The notes: generated by a model not told the origin, from the sequence alone. 64,000 nt of DNA from Helianthus annuus (GCF_002127325.2 NC_035440.2:71299819-71363818); one strand, 5' to 3'; positions 44,247 to 55,680 are shown, counted from the first letter of the stretch. Program-made: numbers and translations.

Positions 44247-44582
44247 GTATATTTTGTTATACTCCCAAAGGTATAGTTTAATATGCTCTCATATGTGATA
44301 TTGTACAAAACAACATATATCTTGTTAATTACTAAAACATAGTTAATATGTTATTTACCAAAACCAAAAGCATAGTTTGATATGTTAATTATAAAACCAA
44401 AGCATAGTTTAATATGTTATTTATAAAACCAAAGTATACTTTTGTTATACTACTGAAAACTATTATTTTGACGACTAAAGTATATTTAATATACTATCTG
44501 TTTAACTATTTTGGAACTAGAATATATTTTAATATATTACTTATTTAACTTTCTTAAAACCGAAGTATATTTTTATGTATAC
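44247..44582. repeat. A/T-rich covarying hairpin array in solo LTR
   Basis: Stems include GTATA/TATAC (44247-44251, 44258-44262), CATA/TATG (for example 44403-44406, 44413-44416), AGTATA/TATACT (44433-44438, 44446-44451), AGTATA/TATACT (44479-44484, 44490-44495) and AATATA/TATATT near 44521. Units are separated by an AAAACCAAAG-like linker. Confidence 0.72.
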
Positions 44583-45442
44583 TACAAACCTTTTTTATCA
44601 AAACATATTTTATACAAACTCATTTTACTTAATTATTTATTTATGCATCTTTCTTTTATATCATCTGATTTCTTATCACTTGTTATATGATTTATAAAGA
44701 AAACATTTTTAAGTTCATGACTACTTTTTGTTAAACATCCTTTTTAAACTTACAAGTCATGAATCCTGCATTAATAAAACCTATGTATCTCACACGCATT
44801 TTTATGCTGACGTACCTATTTTTACACATGTTTCAGGTGCTGCTATGTGATGATTGTTGATACATGATATACATAGGATGGACTCGTGCCTTAGCGACTT
44901 TAACACTTGAAAGACAATAATTGTATTTATTTGATTTGTAATAAAACAAGGTGTTCAATAATGCAATAAAACGAAATTATTTAATCCATGGTTGTGAAAC
45001 AATGATTCTGTTACAACACTCCCCGACGTTTTCGCCACGTTTTGTTGTTTTACGTGGTCGGGGTGTGACACTTATGTTTTTGAAACAACTTAAAACGAGC
45101 CCCCATCTGAACTCGCTCAACTTTGTTGTCGATTCGTTACTATATGCCTTGCAAGTCGTTAGGTGCTTAGATGGAGCTTGCACAGGAGGACGAGGTCGTT
45201 GTGGGACATGGACTGTTGAGTTCCATGTTAAACTTATGAACTTTTAGACTTATGTTTTGGGTTTTGAACTTTATGCTTCTGCTGATAACTTGAACTTGTT
45301 GAACTGTTTGACACCAATTATATTATTGGGTTTGGACTTTTATTTACTTAATTATTTATGGTTCAATATGATTGGTGGCTGGATCATGGTCAGTCACGCC
45401 TCCTGCGGTGATACTCCGCTTGTGGAATTTGGGGGTGTGACA

Positions 45443-46306
45443 ATAACTACATTTCAAATTCATCTTGAACAGATCTTGCATGGGCGTGCAATGCGTCTTA
45501 GTAAAGATTTGGGAAAGATTAGTCCAGTAACCATGAGCCGGAGAAAGAAAAAAAAAAACAAATATTCAGCTAACACCCTTGCGCGGACTCGCGCAAGGGT
45601 ACAGTTAAGCTTGAAGAGTTAACAAAGGACAAGTCTTGAACACTTCCGCGTGCATAAGATAAAGACTTGAAAGGACACTTTTCTGTTATAACAGAATGGA
45701 CACGTGGCAATGGTGAAATGGATTACAGCTGTAGACCTTCTAGAAGGCCTTAAATGATCATCGTGCATGGCTTCATTCGGTTATAACCGAATGTGACGTG
45801 GCAGCATCCTAGATGCTCATCTAAATCACGATGATGAAGATAAATCTACATAAAACCACTTTCCACGTGGCATCTCCCCAGCCGTTGAGCAGATCCACGA
45901 TCCGTGTGCATGGATGTGGAGATAACTATTAACAGAAAAGGAGATAACTGTTAACGGAAGAAGAGGTTTCGTTATTACCTCCGTTACACTTTTTGGCGAC
46001 AAACCTTGGTTATAAATATGAGAATTCAGGTATAATCTCATCAGCTACTTTCGCATACTTTCACTTCTTACTACTTCATCTTCTTCGAGATAATTATACT
46101 TATTCTCACGCCGGAGGGTGGTCACAGAGAGAACCCCCATTCTCCCCGTGACAAGGCTAACGATGTTTCTGTTTTGCAGAGATCTCCGACGAAGTAATTC
46201 CCATCTAAGCAATCGACGAGAGGATTAACCCTTTTATGCATAAACCCTACCCCCAGGTCTGATTGATTCCGGTCATTTAAGATCTGGTGTTTCTTCAGTT
46301 ATTAAT
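45443..46306 (+). repeat. Unclassified LTR-like remnant with perfect palindromes
   Basis: No gene is seen. It has a 10-bp stem ACCCTTGCGC/GCGCAAGGGT (45574-45583, 45590-45599), palindrome TTCTGTTATAACAGAA (45681-45696) and a 20-bp palindrome at 45774-45793 centred on GTTATAAC. TATAAATA at 46011-46018 and a leader-like run suggest an LTR, perhaps Tat-like. Confidence 0.45.
46011..46018 (+). promoter_or_regulatory. TATA box in LTR-like remnant
   Basis: TATAAATA in GGTTATAAATATGAG. Confidence 0.5.
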
Positions 46307-47506
46307 GTGAAAAGTGGTAGGCCCCCTTCCAGGCAGCGTTACCCTCAACCTATTGGTCTGAGTCAGCAAGGATATAGTCCCATAAAGTCAGTTTAATGTT
46401 TTAACAGTAGTTTGTAGATATGGGATTACAAGCGGTTCTTACTTCCCCCAATTTGATGCTATCTCCCTCAAGGGAAGTCCTACTAAGCTTGAATCAGGTC
46501 CTCGTAGGATCTATACACTAAACGAGGCAATAACTTTACCCAAACACCCTTCTAACCCCCTTCCAGGCAGTTAACGCGCTTTATATAGAACGTAAAGACA
46601 CGAATGAGTGAATCACCAAAACATGAAGAAATGTTTAAGTAAAATTCACCTTCAGTATAGAAAACTAGTTATTAAAGTCATTAATACATACCTAAATATA
46701 AAGTTGCCAAAGATTGGAAATCAAAACTAATACATAAAAGTTCGTCTTCACCAACTGATGTAAGAGATTAGCCAAGCATGGCCTTTGTTTGACAAGAACT
46801 CTTACGATCGATCTTGGATCCCGAGACGACTACACACTCTAAAAGATGAAAGATGGATGATGGCGGTGGGTGTTGGTGTTGTAGTGGTGGTGGACTGATG
46901 GCAAGTGTAAGAGAAGTGGTTTGCCAAAGGATGATTTATGAAACCAATCACCCCTATTTATAGCTGGAATCAGAGCATCCACGCGGCCACGTGCCCACTT
47001 GGCACGGCCTCGTGCCCTATTCTCTCTCCCTTCATTAATTGTAGATGTTAGGTCCTGTACTAACACGGCCCCATGTATCAATGGCACGGCCCGTGGCAAT
47101 TGTACTTTATGTACTATCTCAGATTCTGCGAATCTTAGAGTTGACCATGACCCGTGTTGGGTTGGCACGACCCCGTGTTGGTTTGTCTTTTGCTGTTGTC
47201 TTTTTCTGCAGGGAATCTTGACTATGCACGACCCCATGCCTGGTGGGCACGACCTCGTGCCTAAGATTTTGTTTTGTTATTTTTGTTGGTTTGGATGTGG
47301 ATGGGGGCTCAGCGAGTCGTGTCAATCCTTCTTCTTTGTATTTATGCTAGTTTCTGCTGTTACTTTGTTCCTTTTGTGCTTTTAAGCTCTGTTCATCCTG
47401 TAAATTAAAAGTAAACAAAGAAATATGCTTTTTCCAACATTAGTACCGGAAAAGGGTTGATTTTACGCCTTGTTTGATGTTATTTATATATTGTATTTTA
47501 CGCACA
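46307..47506 (-). repeat. Athila-like LTR fragment
   Basis: It is the reverse-strand relative of the LTR at 20901-22593: GTGGTAGGCCCC, TTACCCTCAACC, CGATCTTGGATCCCGAGACGA and TATTTATAG (46955-46962) match in order. CACGGCC words lie at 46985-47260. Its 5' end is near 47506 (minus); the last third of the LTR is missing. Confidence 0.8.
46955..46962 (-). promoter_or_regulatory. TATA box, Athila-like LTR fragment
   Basis: TATAAATA on the minus strand in CTATAAATAGGGGTG, matching 21389-21396. Confidence 0.6.
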
Positions 47507-47513
47507 TGAAACC

Positions 47514-47690
47514 ATAAGCTACATAAAAGAATGCATGAATAGGAAACTAGAGCAGCTGAAGATCAAAGGACGTGACGAACCAGTGCTTAGGAAAAAAATT
47601 GAAGAAATCATAAATGATTGGATTGTTGCAAGGAATGTCTACAAAGCACTTTACAAAGAATGCAGTAAGCCCATCCATCTCAAGAAATAA
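47514..47690 (+). pseudogene. Unrecognised coding-like fragment
   Basis: A 58-codon open frame ends at 47688-47690. Internal ATG at 47535. It is rich in Lys and Glu (KKIEEIINDWIV, YKALYKEC) with ordinary composition. I do not recognise it. It may be the tail of a retroelement frame left after the Athila-like LTR inserted, or chance. Confidence 0.3.
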
Positions 47691-47839
47691 TTGAAATCTG
47701 GGGATCTTCATCATTAGAACTGATTTTTTTATTTTGTTTGGATTAGACGCTAATTCTGTTAACTTTATGCTTGCTTAAAGTTCATGTTTTAATTCCTATG
47801 TCATGGGTAGTTATTTTTCTTACAACACTTAGGGGAAAT

Positions 47840-48570
47840 TTTTAGGAAACTTCTTGTAAGTGTTGAAGAAAAATTCGATCATTCTAATCAATTCTGAAGA
47901 TGACAAAGTCAACAGGTCCTTAAGAAAGAAGATACAAGACAATAGAACAAAAGAAAGATAAACATCATCTTCAACAAGCATCAGAAAATGATCACAATTA
48001 AGAAAGGATGATCAGCAAAGACTAATCTGATTGTTCGATGATAAATCTAGTATTTATCAACAGAATCTTGTAAATCCTGATCATCAGAAATCTGACGATC
48101 AAGAAACATCAGATTTCTGATGAGTAGTTGATCTCAGAATTCTGATGGAGTAACTTGTCAAAGAGATAAGGTTCTGCATGAACTCCTAAGTAGCACGTGA
48201 ACTTGAACGGATTCAATGAATATGCCAGAAAGCTACTTTACACAGTCAAGTGCATGAATAAACAAATTTTTATTCAAGCCTTACATTCTCTATAAATAGA
48301 GAACATAACTCTGAAGGGAAAATGAGTCAAGCTTAGCATTTATCACATACTACAAAAACTCAACTGCCCTTCATCACAGAATTCTTTAAGTATTTGTTTG
48401 TAATAGTCAATAACCTCATAATCACCTCATAAGCTTTTCAAAGTGATATAAGCTTGAAAATTCTGTAGTTGTGTCTTTTGAAAGTTTGATTTCTAGTTGC
48501 GCACATTATTTTCAAATTTGTTGAAATCACTTGCCAAGTTTAGATAAAACATTGTTACCTGGGATCAACA
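47840..48570 (+). repeat. Probable Copia LTR remnant
   Basis: It begins TTAGGAAACTTCTTGTAAG after a purine-rich AGGGGAAA and ends GGGATCAACA. TATAAATA is at 48291-48298. TCAGAAATCTGA-type words (about 48080-48145) repeat upstream of the TATA box. No primer site follows it, so it is solo or truncated. Confidence 0.5.
48291..48298 (+). promoter_or_regulatory. TATA box in Copia LTR remnant
   Basis: TATAAATA in TCTCTATAAATAGAGAAC. Confidence 0.6.
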
Positions 48571-49197
48571 ATTTAATGTGATGGGTAACAGTGCAGGTGC
48601 AGGTGCTCCAACGACCCACTCAACAAGCGATACGCTATGTGGGAAAATCAGAAGGACAACTCAAGTTCCACCCGCCTCACACGAAAAAGCATCCGCAATA
48701 CAAATGGAAAACACAAGCGCGTCCTCCACAACAGATCTCCACCCGCTTAGTAAAAGAAAACAAGTGTGTATCACAAGCGGGTCTCCAGCCCATGCAGGGT
48801 ATGGTTCTAAACCCCTCGCGGGGACGTGTGGCCAATCAAGATACGCCATTTCACCTCTCTTGAACCTCCACTAACGGCTGATGGCAGACAACATAAGAAA
48901 CATACCCGTAAGTGACATGTAGCAAATCACGGCTCGCAGGCGTACTCCCACCTCTGCGGGCACTAACTACCACGACGGAGGGGACCAAATGTATATTTCT
49001 TGACAATGACACCTCGTCCAATCAGCCTCCATTCTTCTCCAACATCTCGGCTATAAATACCACACTTCTCCAAAGGTTTAAGGATTTCGATCCCGCTCTT
49101 GACACTCTCACTCTACACTTTGCACTGTTAGTGCATATGTCTGTTGACTTCGTCTTATATCGAGTCTTGGTTTCGTTGCGGTTCTAAACCAGAATGA
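48571..49197. other. GC-richer unassigned stretch
   Basis: No gene is seen. It has short words around ACCCGC and AAGCGGGT near 48670-48785, and TATAAATA at 49052-49059 with a leader-like run after it, so it may be another LTR fragment. Confidence 0.4.
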
Positions 49198-49620
49198 TGT
49201 TATCATCACTGATGATGACATCATACATACACATCATGTATGACATCATGCATACACTTCACGTTCAAACAAAGTACTATGCATGCACATGAAAACATAA
49301 TTTTATAATTGTTTTTATTGAGATTTCGCTTGAATTGATAGTAAGTAATTTCGCTTGAAATGAGGGTGTTCATTTCAAGCGAAATCAGGAGATTATAAAT
49401 AGGCAATGTTCGTATCTCATTTGTAACGGAATCTGAAAGTTGTAGCCGAACTCTTGCCGGTTTTCCAAATTGAATGTTAATGAGAAAAGTGTGTTAAAGT
49501 ATCAGAACTCTGTTTTCTACTCCGTTCTTTACTAATTCAACTCTGTTTGTGTGATTCCGCCATATAAACAGTGCGTATTGACTCTGAATTGACTCATTTG
49601 GTCGATTATTCGATCCTACA
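49198..49620 (+). repeat. Copia-2 5' LTR
   Basis: TGTTATCATC to CGATCCTACA, 423 bp. TATAAATA at 49394-49401. Copies of TTTCGCTTGAA and its reverse TTCAAGCGAAA lie just upstream (49324-49386). The left edge is tentative. Confidence 0.7.
49394..49401 (+). promoter_or_regulatory. TATA box, Copia-2 LTR
   Basis: TATAAATA in GATTATAAATAGGCA. Confidence 0.7.
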
Positions 49621-49622
49621 AT

Positions 49623-49635
49623 TGGTATCAGAGCC
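49623..49635 (+). other. Primer binding site, Copia-2
   Basis: TGGTATCAGAGCC lies two bases after the LTR end, matching initiator tRNA-Met. Confidence 0.93.
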
Positions 49636-50898
49636 AGTGATGAGCCAATACGCGTGAATTAGTGCATTTTTCCTACATTTTTTGAATTTCTGGATGTTTG
49701 GACGGACAAAATGGACTGAGTTTTGAGTATTGTATGTAAAACTGAGTTTTAACAAATCCTTAAAAGAATTAGATCATAACTCGGCCTAAATCTGCTAAAA
49801 ATGAACTAAAAACGTGTTTCCGCTTGAACGAGCTTTTGATTCCGCTTGAAAAATGGAGGTTATTTCAAGCGAAATAACTGATTTCGCTTGAATTATATCT
49901 GATTCCGTCTGAATTGAAGTATTCTGCTTGAAATACTTCTGATTCCGCTTGAATTGTGAAACGGTGAAGTTTGAAAATTGTGAAACATTTTACGAAGTTG
50001 TCAGTAGCTGGGAAAAGAGATCATGTGAATTGAAGTTCAGGTTGCATGGATTGATAAAACTTGTCGGACATTGAGTGTTGGTTCAATCAAAATCAGACAT
50101 CACGTGAACTCTAAATCCATTTATTGCATTAAAAATTGCGGCCCAATGAGAATTGAAGTTTAATTGATTCGTTGTCGGCTTAGTGTATCAGATTGTTTGA
50201 ACCGATGTTGAGCAGCCTAAGTTATCACGTGATTCATACATATGCGGCCCAATTGGATTATAAAGTGAACTACTGTTGTCGGCCACTACTTGTTTCATTT
50301 AAACAACATGTCATCACATGTGAATTGCATATTATATCAGCCTATGTGTGATTGACTTTGAGGTCCAATAATAGTTGTTTGTTGTCAGTTCAATTGAGTG
50401 GATTCATTCATACAAAAGTGCCATCGGTGACAGTTAATCGGCCCAATTAATTCATTTGATTAACAGGCCATGTGTGTGAACTGAACAGATAATATTGATC
50501 AGGCCCATTCATTCAGTGATCTTTACTTCAACAACATTGAAACAAGTTCGCGAATTTTCGACACGAGTCCTAGTTCAATTCCATCGTCACACATTTTTAC
50601 GTATTCCGTTTTGTTTAAAACTGATCGTTTGTTTGTTTGTTTGTTTGCAGGTGATTCGAGGTATTTGTGAAGCATCGAATACACGCCCGAGCGAATTTTT
50701 CACCTGATTCGTTGTCACCGGATTTTTGTCACTCAATCGGATATTCATCTGATTCGGTGGTTTGATAAAGTGATTGAATTGCTTTTAGATTGTGTGAATT
50801 TTCGTATTGTTTGAAAATCTGTCTTTGTAAATCTTTTAATACCGAAACATGGGTTCTGAGTTTTATATTGCACATAAAAAAAGTTTGATAGTTTTGCA
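49636..50898 (+). other. Copia-2 leader, non-coding
   Basis: No gene is seen. CGCTTGAA words recur at 49817-49945. Sequence near 50620-50650 has GTTTGTTTGTTTGCAG, an acceptor-like site, and TTTTGCAG/G precedes the gag frame at 50899. Confidence 0.6.
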
Positions 50899-51414
50899 GG
50901 TATCAAGGGAGAGTCTACAATAGAATTGATCAAGAGGTATGCCAAGTTGCATATAGAGATGAGAAATTTGAACATTAACAAAACAAATGAGGAGTGGATT
51001 GACAAGTTGGCAAATGCTTTACCAAAGGATGTGTGGGGTACTTATTTGCTGGTGTTGAAAAACAATTCAGATAATGTTAATCTCAACCTTAGTGCATTCG
51101 TCGAGAAGATTCAAGCTCAAGAACTTGAGTTCCAAAAGATTAGAAAATTGAATTCTGATTCAGGAGAGAAGTGTTAAAACTGTGAAAAATCTGACTCAGA
51201 CAATGCCAAACTCTTGAACGATTTGGAGAGTTTGACGCTGAAAAACAAAAATTTGAAGGATGAGAAGAAATCTGATGATAAACAGATTCTTGAAATGCAG
51301 GAAAATTTTGAGAATTTGAAATCTGAAAATGTTAAACTGTTGAGTGGTTTGAACAGTTTGACATTAGAAAACAAAATTTTGAAAGAAAAAGAAAAAGAAT
51401 TTGAAAGCAAAATT
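50899..51414 (+). pseudogene. Copia-2 gag fragment (UBN2-type plus coiled coil)
   Basis: Frame GIKGEST... contains the capsid-type segment WIDKLANALPKDVWGTY and IQAQELEFQKI, as in SIRE-like gag. A stop at 51175-51177 interrupts it; beyond it the same frame continues as a heptad-rich stretch (LLNDLESLTLKNKNLK). The N-terminal part before GIKGEST is not present, and the C-terminal part is cut at 51414 by an inserted LTR. It is not functional. Confidence 0.75.
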
Positions 51415-53117
51415 TGTAACGCCCTAACACGCTTTAACGGAAAAGACGCAGCGGAAAATACGTACCATAAAATTTCTTTCATTATGAATGTCTTAACATA
51501 CTGGAAGTTCATTTTTAAGGTGACACATTTACAATGAATACAACAATCGAACTCCTTTACAAAATAAAAACATAAACTATGTTCACTAAATTAGTTATCC
51601 AAGCATTCCCGTACAATCTAACTTGGGGCTCGGTCTTCGATCTCCACGCCTCGATGATCCTCCGTGACTCGTACAACCTACACTTACCATACAATTTCAA
51701 ACGTTAGTACACATTATGAATGTAACAATATTCATAAACTTTCACTTTCCATTCGTAAGTCCTTTGCATTTAGGCATTTCTGTCTGAGTATCTACTCCCT
51801 CGTGAGACTTCAACATTGTACCTGCATTATTCTACATTCTCAAGGTACACTGTCATTAGTGTCAATACTCAATCGTATTGAAAACATACGAGCATACGAA
51901 CTTACCTACTGGCATACAGATATACAACCATACTTGCATGCATACATAAACGAATCATAACTACTCACGTGTATACCTTCACTCACACGTACATATACTT
52001 ACATAAATCCAAAAATACATTCATTCATACCTACTAACTCGTACATACCACTTATCTAATTCCCCACGAATTACTGTCGTATCTTAATTACAAACCTTCG
52101 TATAACATGTATGAACAAACTTACATTCATACTTACTCTTATTCCTGATTACTTATTAGTTTAAGCGTATTAGAATAAAGTTAAATCTTTACATACATAT
52201 CTAATGCTTAGTTCATTACCCCGTTTACTCGCTCCCACATCCCGATCTTACTTTCCCATTACAAACACTTTTTAAGTGTCATTTGGGTATGTTTCGGGTC
52301 TTAAGAATGAGTTCCATGCTCACCCGTAACTCACCTAGCCATTTGGTAGGGTTGAGGAACATTATAAATGCTTAACGAGGCTTGGAATGGGTTCACGGGG
52401 TCCGAAATCGAAGGAAAGACAAGGAACTTCATAAACTACACATTTGCATCAGACCTCCACCGTAAGCTATGGTGGCTACCGTAGCTTACGGTGGCCGCCA
52501 AAAGCCGTACGGCAGCTTCAAACTGCCTTACGGCAGAAATAGAATTCCCAGCACCCACCGTAGCTTACGGTGGGCACCGTAAGCTACGGTGATGCCTAGT
52601 TCAGCCCCCATTTTTAATACTAAAATTTGCATAACTGGCTCGTTTTGCATCCGCTTCACTTGAAACTTGTTCCTAAACATTCGTAAAACAATTCCTTACA
52701 TATTAGACTAAGAATCCTTATCCCGGGTCCTTATTCATTAACAATTTTATTACCGTTACCTCACTATTTCTTAATTATTCGACTCGTTTGATCCCACAAC
52801 GAACCTTCGACTATCTAGATCAGTACTTATCCCAATACCAACAATCATTTCATACCTTACATGACTTCACCTCATTTATAAACAATAAAGTTCTTATGCA
52901 TACTAAGAAGTGAGTTGGATGTCACATACCTTGAGTGTCCAAGTTCGAGCATAGGTTCCATGCTTTCTTTTGACTGCTAGCCTCCGTACTTGAGCCCGTA
53001 GACATGCTATCTATCGTTACATGACCATACATTGATACCCTTGTTAGTAAACAAGGCCACACATAGCATCAATCACGATAAATCTATGCTCAACAATTGA
53101 CTTTCATTAGTGGATTT
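51415..53117 (-). repeat. Long unclassified gypsy-type LTR, left part (minus strand)
   Basis: It starts TGTAACGCCC in plus orientation at the border with Copia-2 gag and continues to the Tekay-3 border. The rest is at 62957-64000 and beyond, so it is at least 2.7 kb. Orientation is inferred from leader-like sequence near the window end. ACCGTAAGCTACGGT words occur at 52457-52594. Confidence 0.5.
52457..52594. repeat. ACCGTAAGCTACGGT palindromic words
   Basis: Four versions of CCACCGTARGCTAYGGTGG-like palindromes and two GCCGTACGGC-type ones lie within 140 bases. Each can form a hairpin with seven or more pairs. Confidence 0.8.
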
Positions 53118-53391
53118 TGTCACACCCCCAAAATCCACACGCGGAGTACCACCGCTTGGGAGCGTGACATGACCAGGATCAAGCCACCAATCATATTGAA
53201 CATGTAATAAATAGTAATAATTATCCATCAATACGAGAGGTGTTTATCAAACCAACATAATTAAGTGTAGCGGAAGCATTAAGGTAAAACCCAAACATAA
53301 GTGTCAATGTACGAAATAACATAAGTAATCACGATCCATTGCCCACAACGACCTGCTCCTCCTTGTTCAAGCTCCATAAGTACCTATGGTC

Positions 53392-53913
53392 CTGCAAGGC
53401 ATGCAGCAGAGAATCAACAACTAGTTGAGCGAGTTCACAGAAAGTAAATGCGTAACAGTAAGTTCATGAGTATCAAGTGGCTCTAATGGGCCAGTATAGG
53501 TTTCTATTGGTGGGGGCTTCCCATGTTATTAATCCACTAGACTGTGCGTAACCATAAGTGTTCTTCACAACCGAGAACAGTAATACGTACAAGTTTACGC
53601 AGGTTTTACGTAAGTATCCTTCACAACCGAGGATAGGGTACGTGGGGGTTTACGTAGGTTTTACGTAAGTGCCTGACACAACCGAGGCAGTAGTGAGTAT
53701 CCGTTCACGCAGGTTTTACGTGAGTATCCTTCACAACCGAGGATAGCGAGTAGCATAAGTGTACGTAGGTTTTACGTACGTGTCCTGCACAACCGAGGAC
53801 GATGGTATGGTAGTCTAGTAATGATATCCGTATGAATCTATTCAATGTTATCCTTATCAATCCCATTCCCAACACCCCGGGAATCCTATGCCTTGGTAAG
53901 AGTGTGAACTCAC
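53392..53913 (-). other. Predicted LTR intron, Tekay-3 left copy
   Basis: Donor CCAAG/GTGAGTTCACAC, acceptor GCATGCCTTGCAG/G, 522 bp on the minus strand. The other copy is 60817-61338. Splicing is inferred. Confidence 0.5.
53560..53800. repeat. Hairpin array, Tekay-3 left LTR
   Basis: Stems in plus orientation include GTTCT/AGAAC, ATCCT/AGGAT, TTACGT/ACGTAA, GCCT/AGGC, TCACG/CGTGA, ATCCT/AGGAT, GTACGT/ACGTAC and GTCCT/AGGAC. They alternate as in Tekay-1. The other copy is 60985-61225. Confidence 0.85.
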
Positions 53914-54109
53914 CTTGGTTTGCTCGGCAGATACACAAAGAGGGTTTCTTGAACTAAGGGTGGTCAACCACGTCCTAACAGGGTTACCACACAAGTCAGG
54001 TTTTGACTCAAGTATTGCACACAATTATCACATAAGATAGCATATAGGAAAAACACACACGGATCATGGCAAATACGTAACCTCATGTTCAACAGTTATA
54101 TCATATACA

Positions 54110-54600
54110 AGATTGGGCTCGCACAAGTCCAATCGTCTTGTGCGATCCACCATATGTTTCCCAAACATACCCGGCCCAATAATTAAACCCATCAGAATAC
54201 GGCCCAAATAACGTAACTGACCCAACACGTATAAGCGGCCCAAATATAACACATAAATGACTTGTGCGATCCAGTGAACTTGTGCGATCTAGTCCAGCCC
54301 AATAACCTTCCGGCCCAGACAACATAAACCGGCCTTGTGCGACTCGTATTGGGCTTAGAGGCCCAATCGTTGAACACATGTGCGATCCAGCCGGCGTTGT
54401 GCGACTGGACAGGTCTTGTACGATCGGCCAGACTTGTGCGATGGATGGTTTTGGGTCATTCGGCCCAACAGCTTAATAACCCAAACACTTGTGCGGTCCA
54501 GCTAGCTTGTGCGACCAGGTCAGTTGTGCGACTGGTCTGCTTGTTCGTGTGGGCATCTTGTGCGAACAAGATGCCTTGTGCGATTGGTAAACAAATTCCG
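54110..54600. repeat. TTGTGCGA word cluster, Tekay-3 LTR
   Basis: More than a dozen copies of CTTGTGCGA(T/C), or its reverse TCGCACAAG, occur with CCAGC or GGCCCAA phrases between. The right-LTR copy is 61535-62025. The old LTR at 40470-40740 has the same word. Confidence 0.82.
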
Positions 54601-55527
54601 TGATTTAAGCAATCAGTTACAACAATCAATAGTTTAAGCAATCAGTTACAACAATCAATAGTTTCCAAACTTAACATTCTGTCAATTAACACGATTTCAA
54701 CAAATCGTTTAGCATGATATCGATCAAACAGTGCAAATCGTTCCTAAATCCATATGAACCCTAACAAAGTATGAACAACAAACTTATCGATTCACATGAA
54801 CATGCATCCGGTTATCAACAACATAACCCATTCACAAACCAATCAATCAAGTTAACAATCCGAATTGCATAACATAACAGCCGATTAACAACCTACACTT
54901 AACTTGATTATGTCGTACAATCCGATTTACGTGAACATACATGAGAGTCGATTTAACAAAACACTATAAATCAATCATCATAAACAACCATGATAACAAG
55001 GCTCCTCGGTTTATCGAGTAAAATTGCTAATATCATCATCATACAATACTCATTCGAAAAATATCATTCGGTAAACAAACGAGCAATACCACACGAATCA
55101 TACATGAACACAATCAAACATACTAACCGATTAATGGCAGAAAAGGTGATCCGAACAATAGTCTTCGGTTAGAAAGAGTGTGTGTGTGCCGTCGGGTTCC
55201 AAGCAACGAGAGAGAGAGGTAGCGCCTAGGGTTTCTTGTGTGAGGATGATTTGCCAAAGTGTGTGCAAATTACCAACACCCCTTGTGTTAATCGTGTAAA
55301 GTAGGTGGGCCGAAATCCACTTAGGCTGCCCATAAGGGGCCGCGTCCAAATGTAAAGCCCAAGTGGGCTTGTGCGGTCGAGTGGGTCTTGTGTGTTGTGC
55401 GATCGGGTCATAACCATACATAAATACATTACATACACAAGCATAATAATCATACTTTCAATTAATCGATCAAGTTCATATAATCACATATCGTGCACAA
55501 AGTAAATCTAAAGTTCGAGTTGTCACA

Positions 55528-55680
55528 TTATCCCCAACTAAATAGAAATTTCGTCCCGAAATTTGGTATGCACTCACTGAGGAAGCTAGGTAAGTTCAAT
55601 CGTTCACTGGTTTTTTTTCCTGGGGTGTCACATCCTCCCCCCGTTGATCTGGAATTTCGTCCCGAAATTCCGAAGTAGTA
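55528..55680 (-). other. Duplicated hairpin plus polypurine cassette, Tekay-3
   Basis: Two hairpins of the form AATTTCG/CGAAATT each precede a G-rich tract on the minus strand, one next to the LTR and one about 100 bases inside. Confidence 0.78.

Larger units (their letters stand above)
41714..45070 (+). repeat. Solo LTR, Ty3/gypsy, about 3.36 kb
   Basis: It ends GGGGTGTGACA at 45070. Its start is placed at TATGACACC (41714), a one-base change from TGTGACA. Flanks CTTAC and CTTAT agree at four of five bases. TATATAAA is at 42792-42799, followed by a CT-rich leader. No internal region or primer site is present. Confidence 0.68.
40435..45442 (+). repeat. Old Tekay-like LTR, split by a solo LTR
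   Basis: Parts at 40435-41713 and 45071-45442 match Tekay LTRs in order: CGCACAA words (40470-40740), TAGGACGTG island, donor CTAAG/GTGAGTTCACAC (40941), hairpins (41015-41131), then after the inserted LTR the GAACTCGCTCAAC and GAGCTTGCACAGGAGGA islands and an end GGGGGTGTGACA. Its 5' part is absent here; the Tat element probably inserted in it, with the rest left of the window. Confidence 0.72.
49198..51414 (+). mobile_element. Second Copia element, truncated
   Basis: 5' LTR 49198-49620, primer site 49623-49635, long leader 49636-50898 and part of gag 50899-51414. The sequence then switches to an unrelated LTR at 51415. Pol is absent. Confidence 0.75.
53118..55527 (-). repeat. Tekay-3 3' LTR
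   Basis: In plus orientation TGTCACACCCCC to GAGTTGTCACA. Parts: acceptor island 53392, hairpin array 53560-53800, donor island 53913, TCGCACAAG words 54110-54600, leader-like CCCTAGGCGCTACC near 55220. Confidence 0.96.

Noticed and set aside
45443..45622. Open frame after the old LTR as a coding gene
   Set aside because: It starts within LTR sequence, is basic and low in complexity near its end, and has no recognised domain.
47514..47690. Host gene exon
   Set aside because: Too short, no neighbouring exon or promoter, and wedged between LTR remnants; kept only as an unassigned fragment.
51664..51960. 98-codon frame in the long LTR
   Set aside because: Composition follows A/T-rich sequence and no domain is visible; LTR context.
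54064..54641. Several overlapping frames of 60-92 codons in the Tekay-3 LTR
   Set aside because: They are repeated in the second LTR and made of TCGCACAAG words; no start context or known domain.
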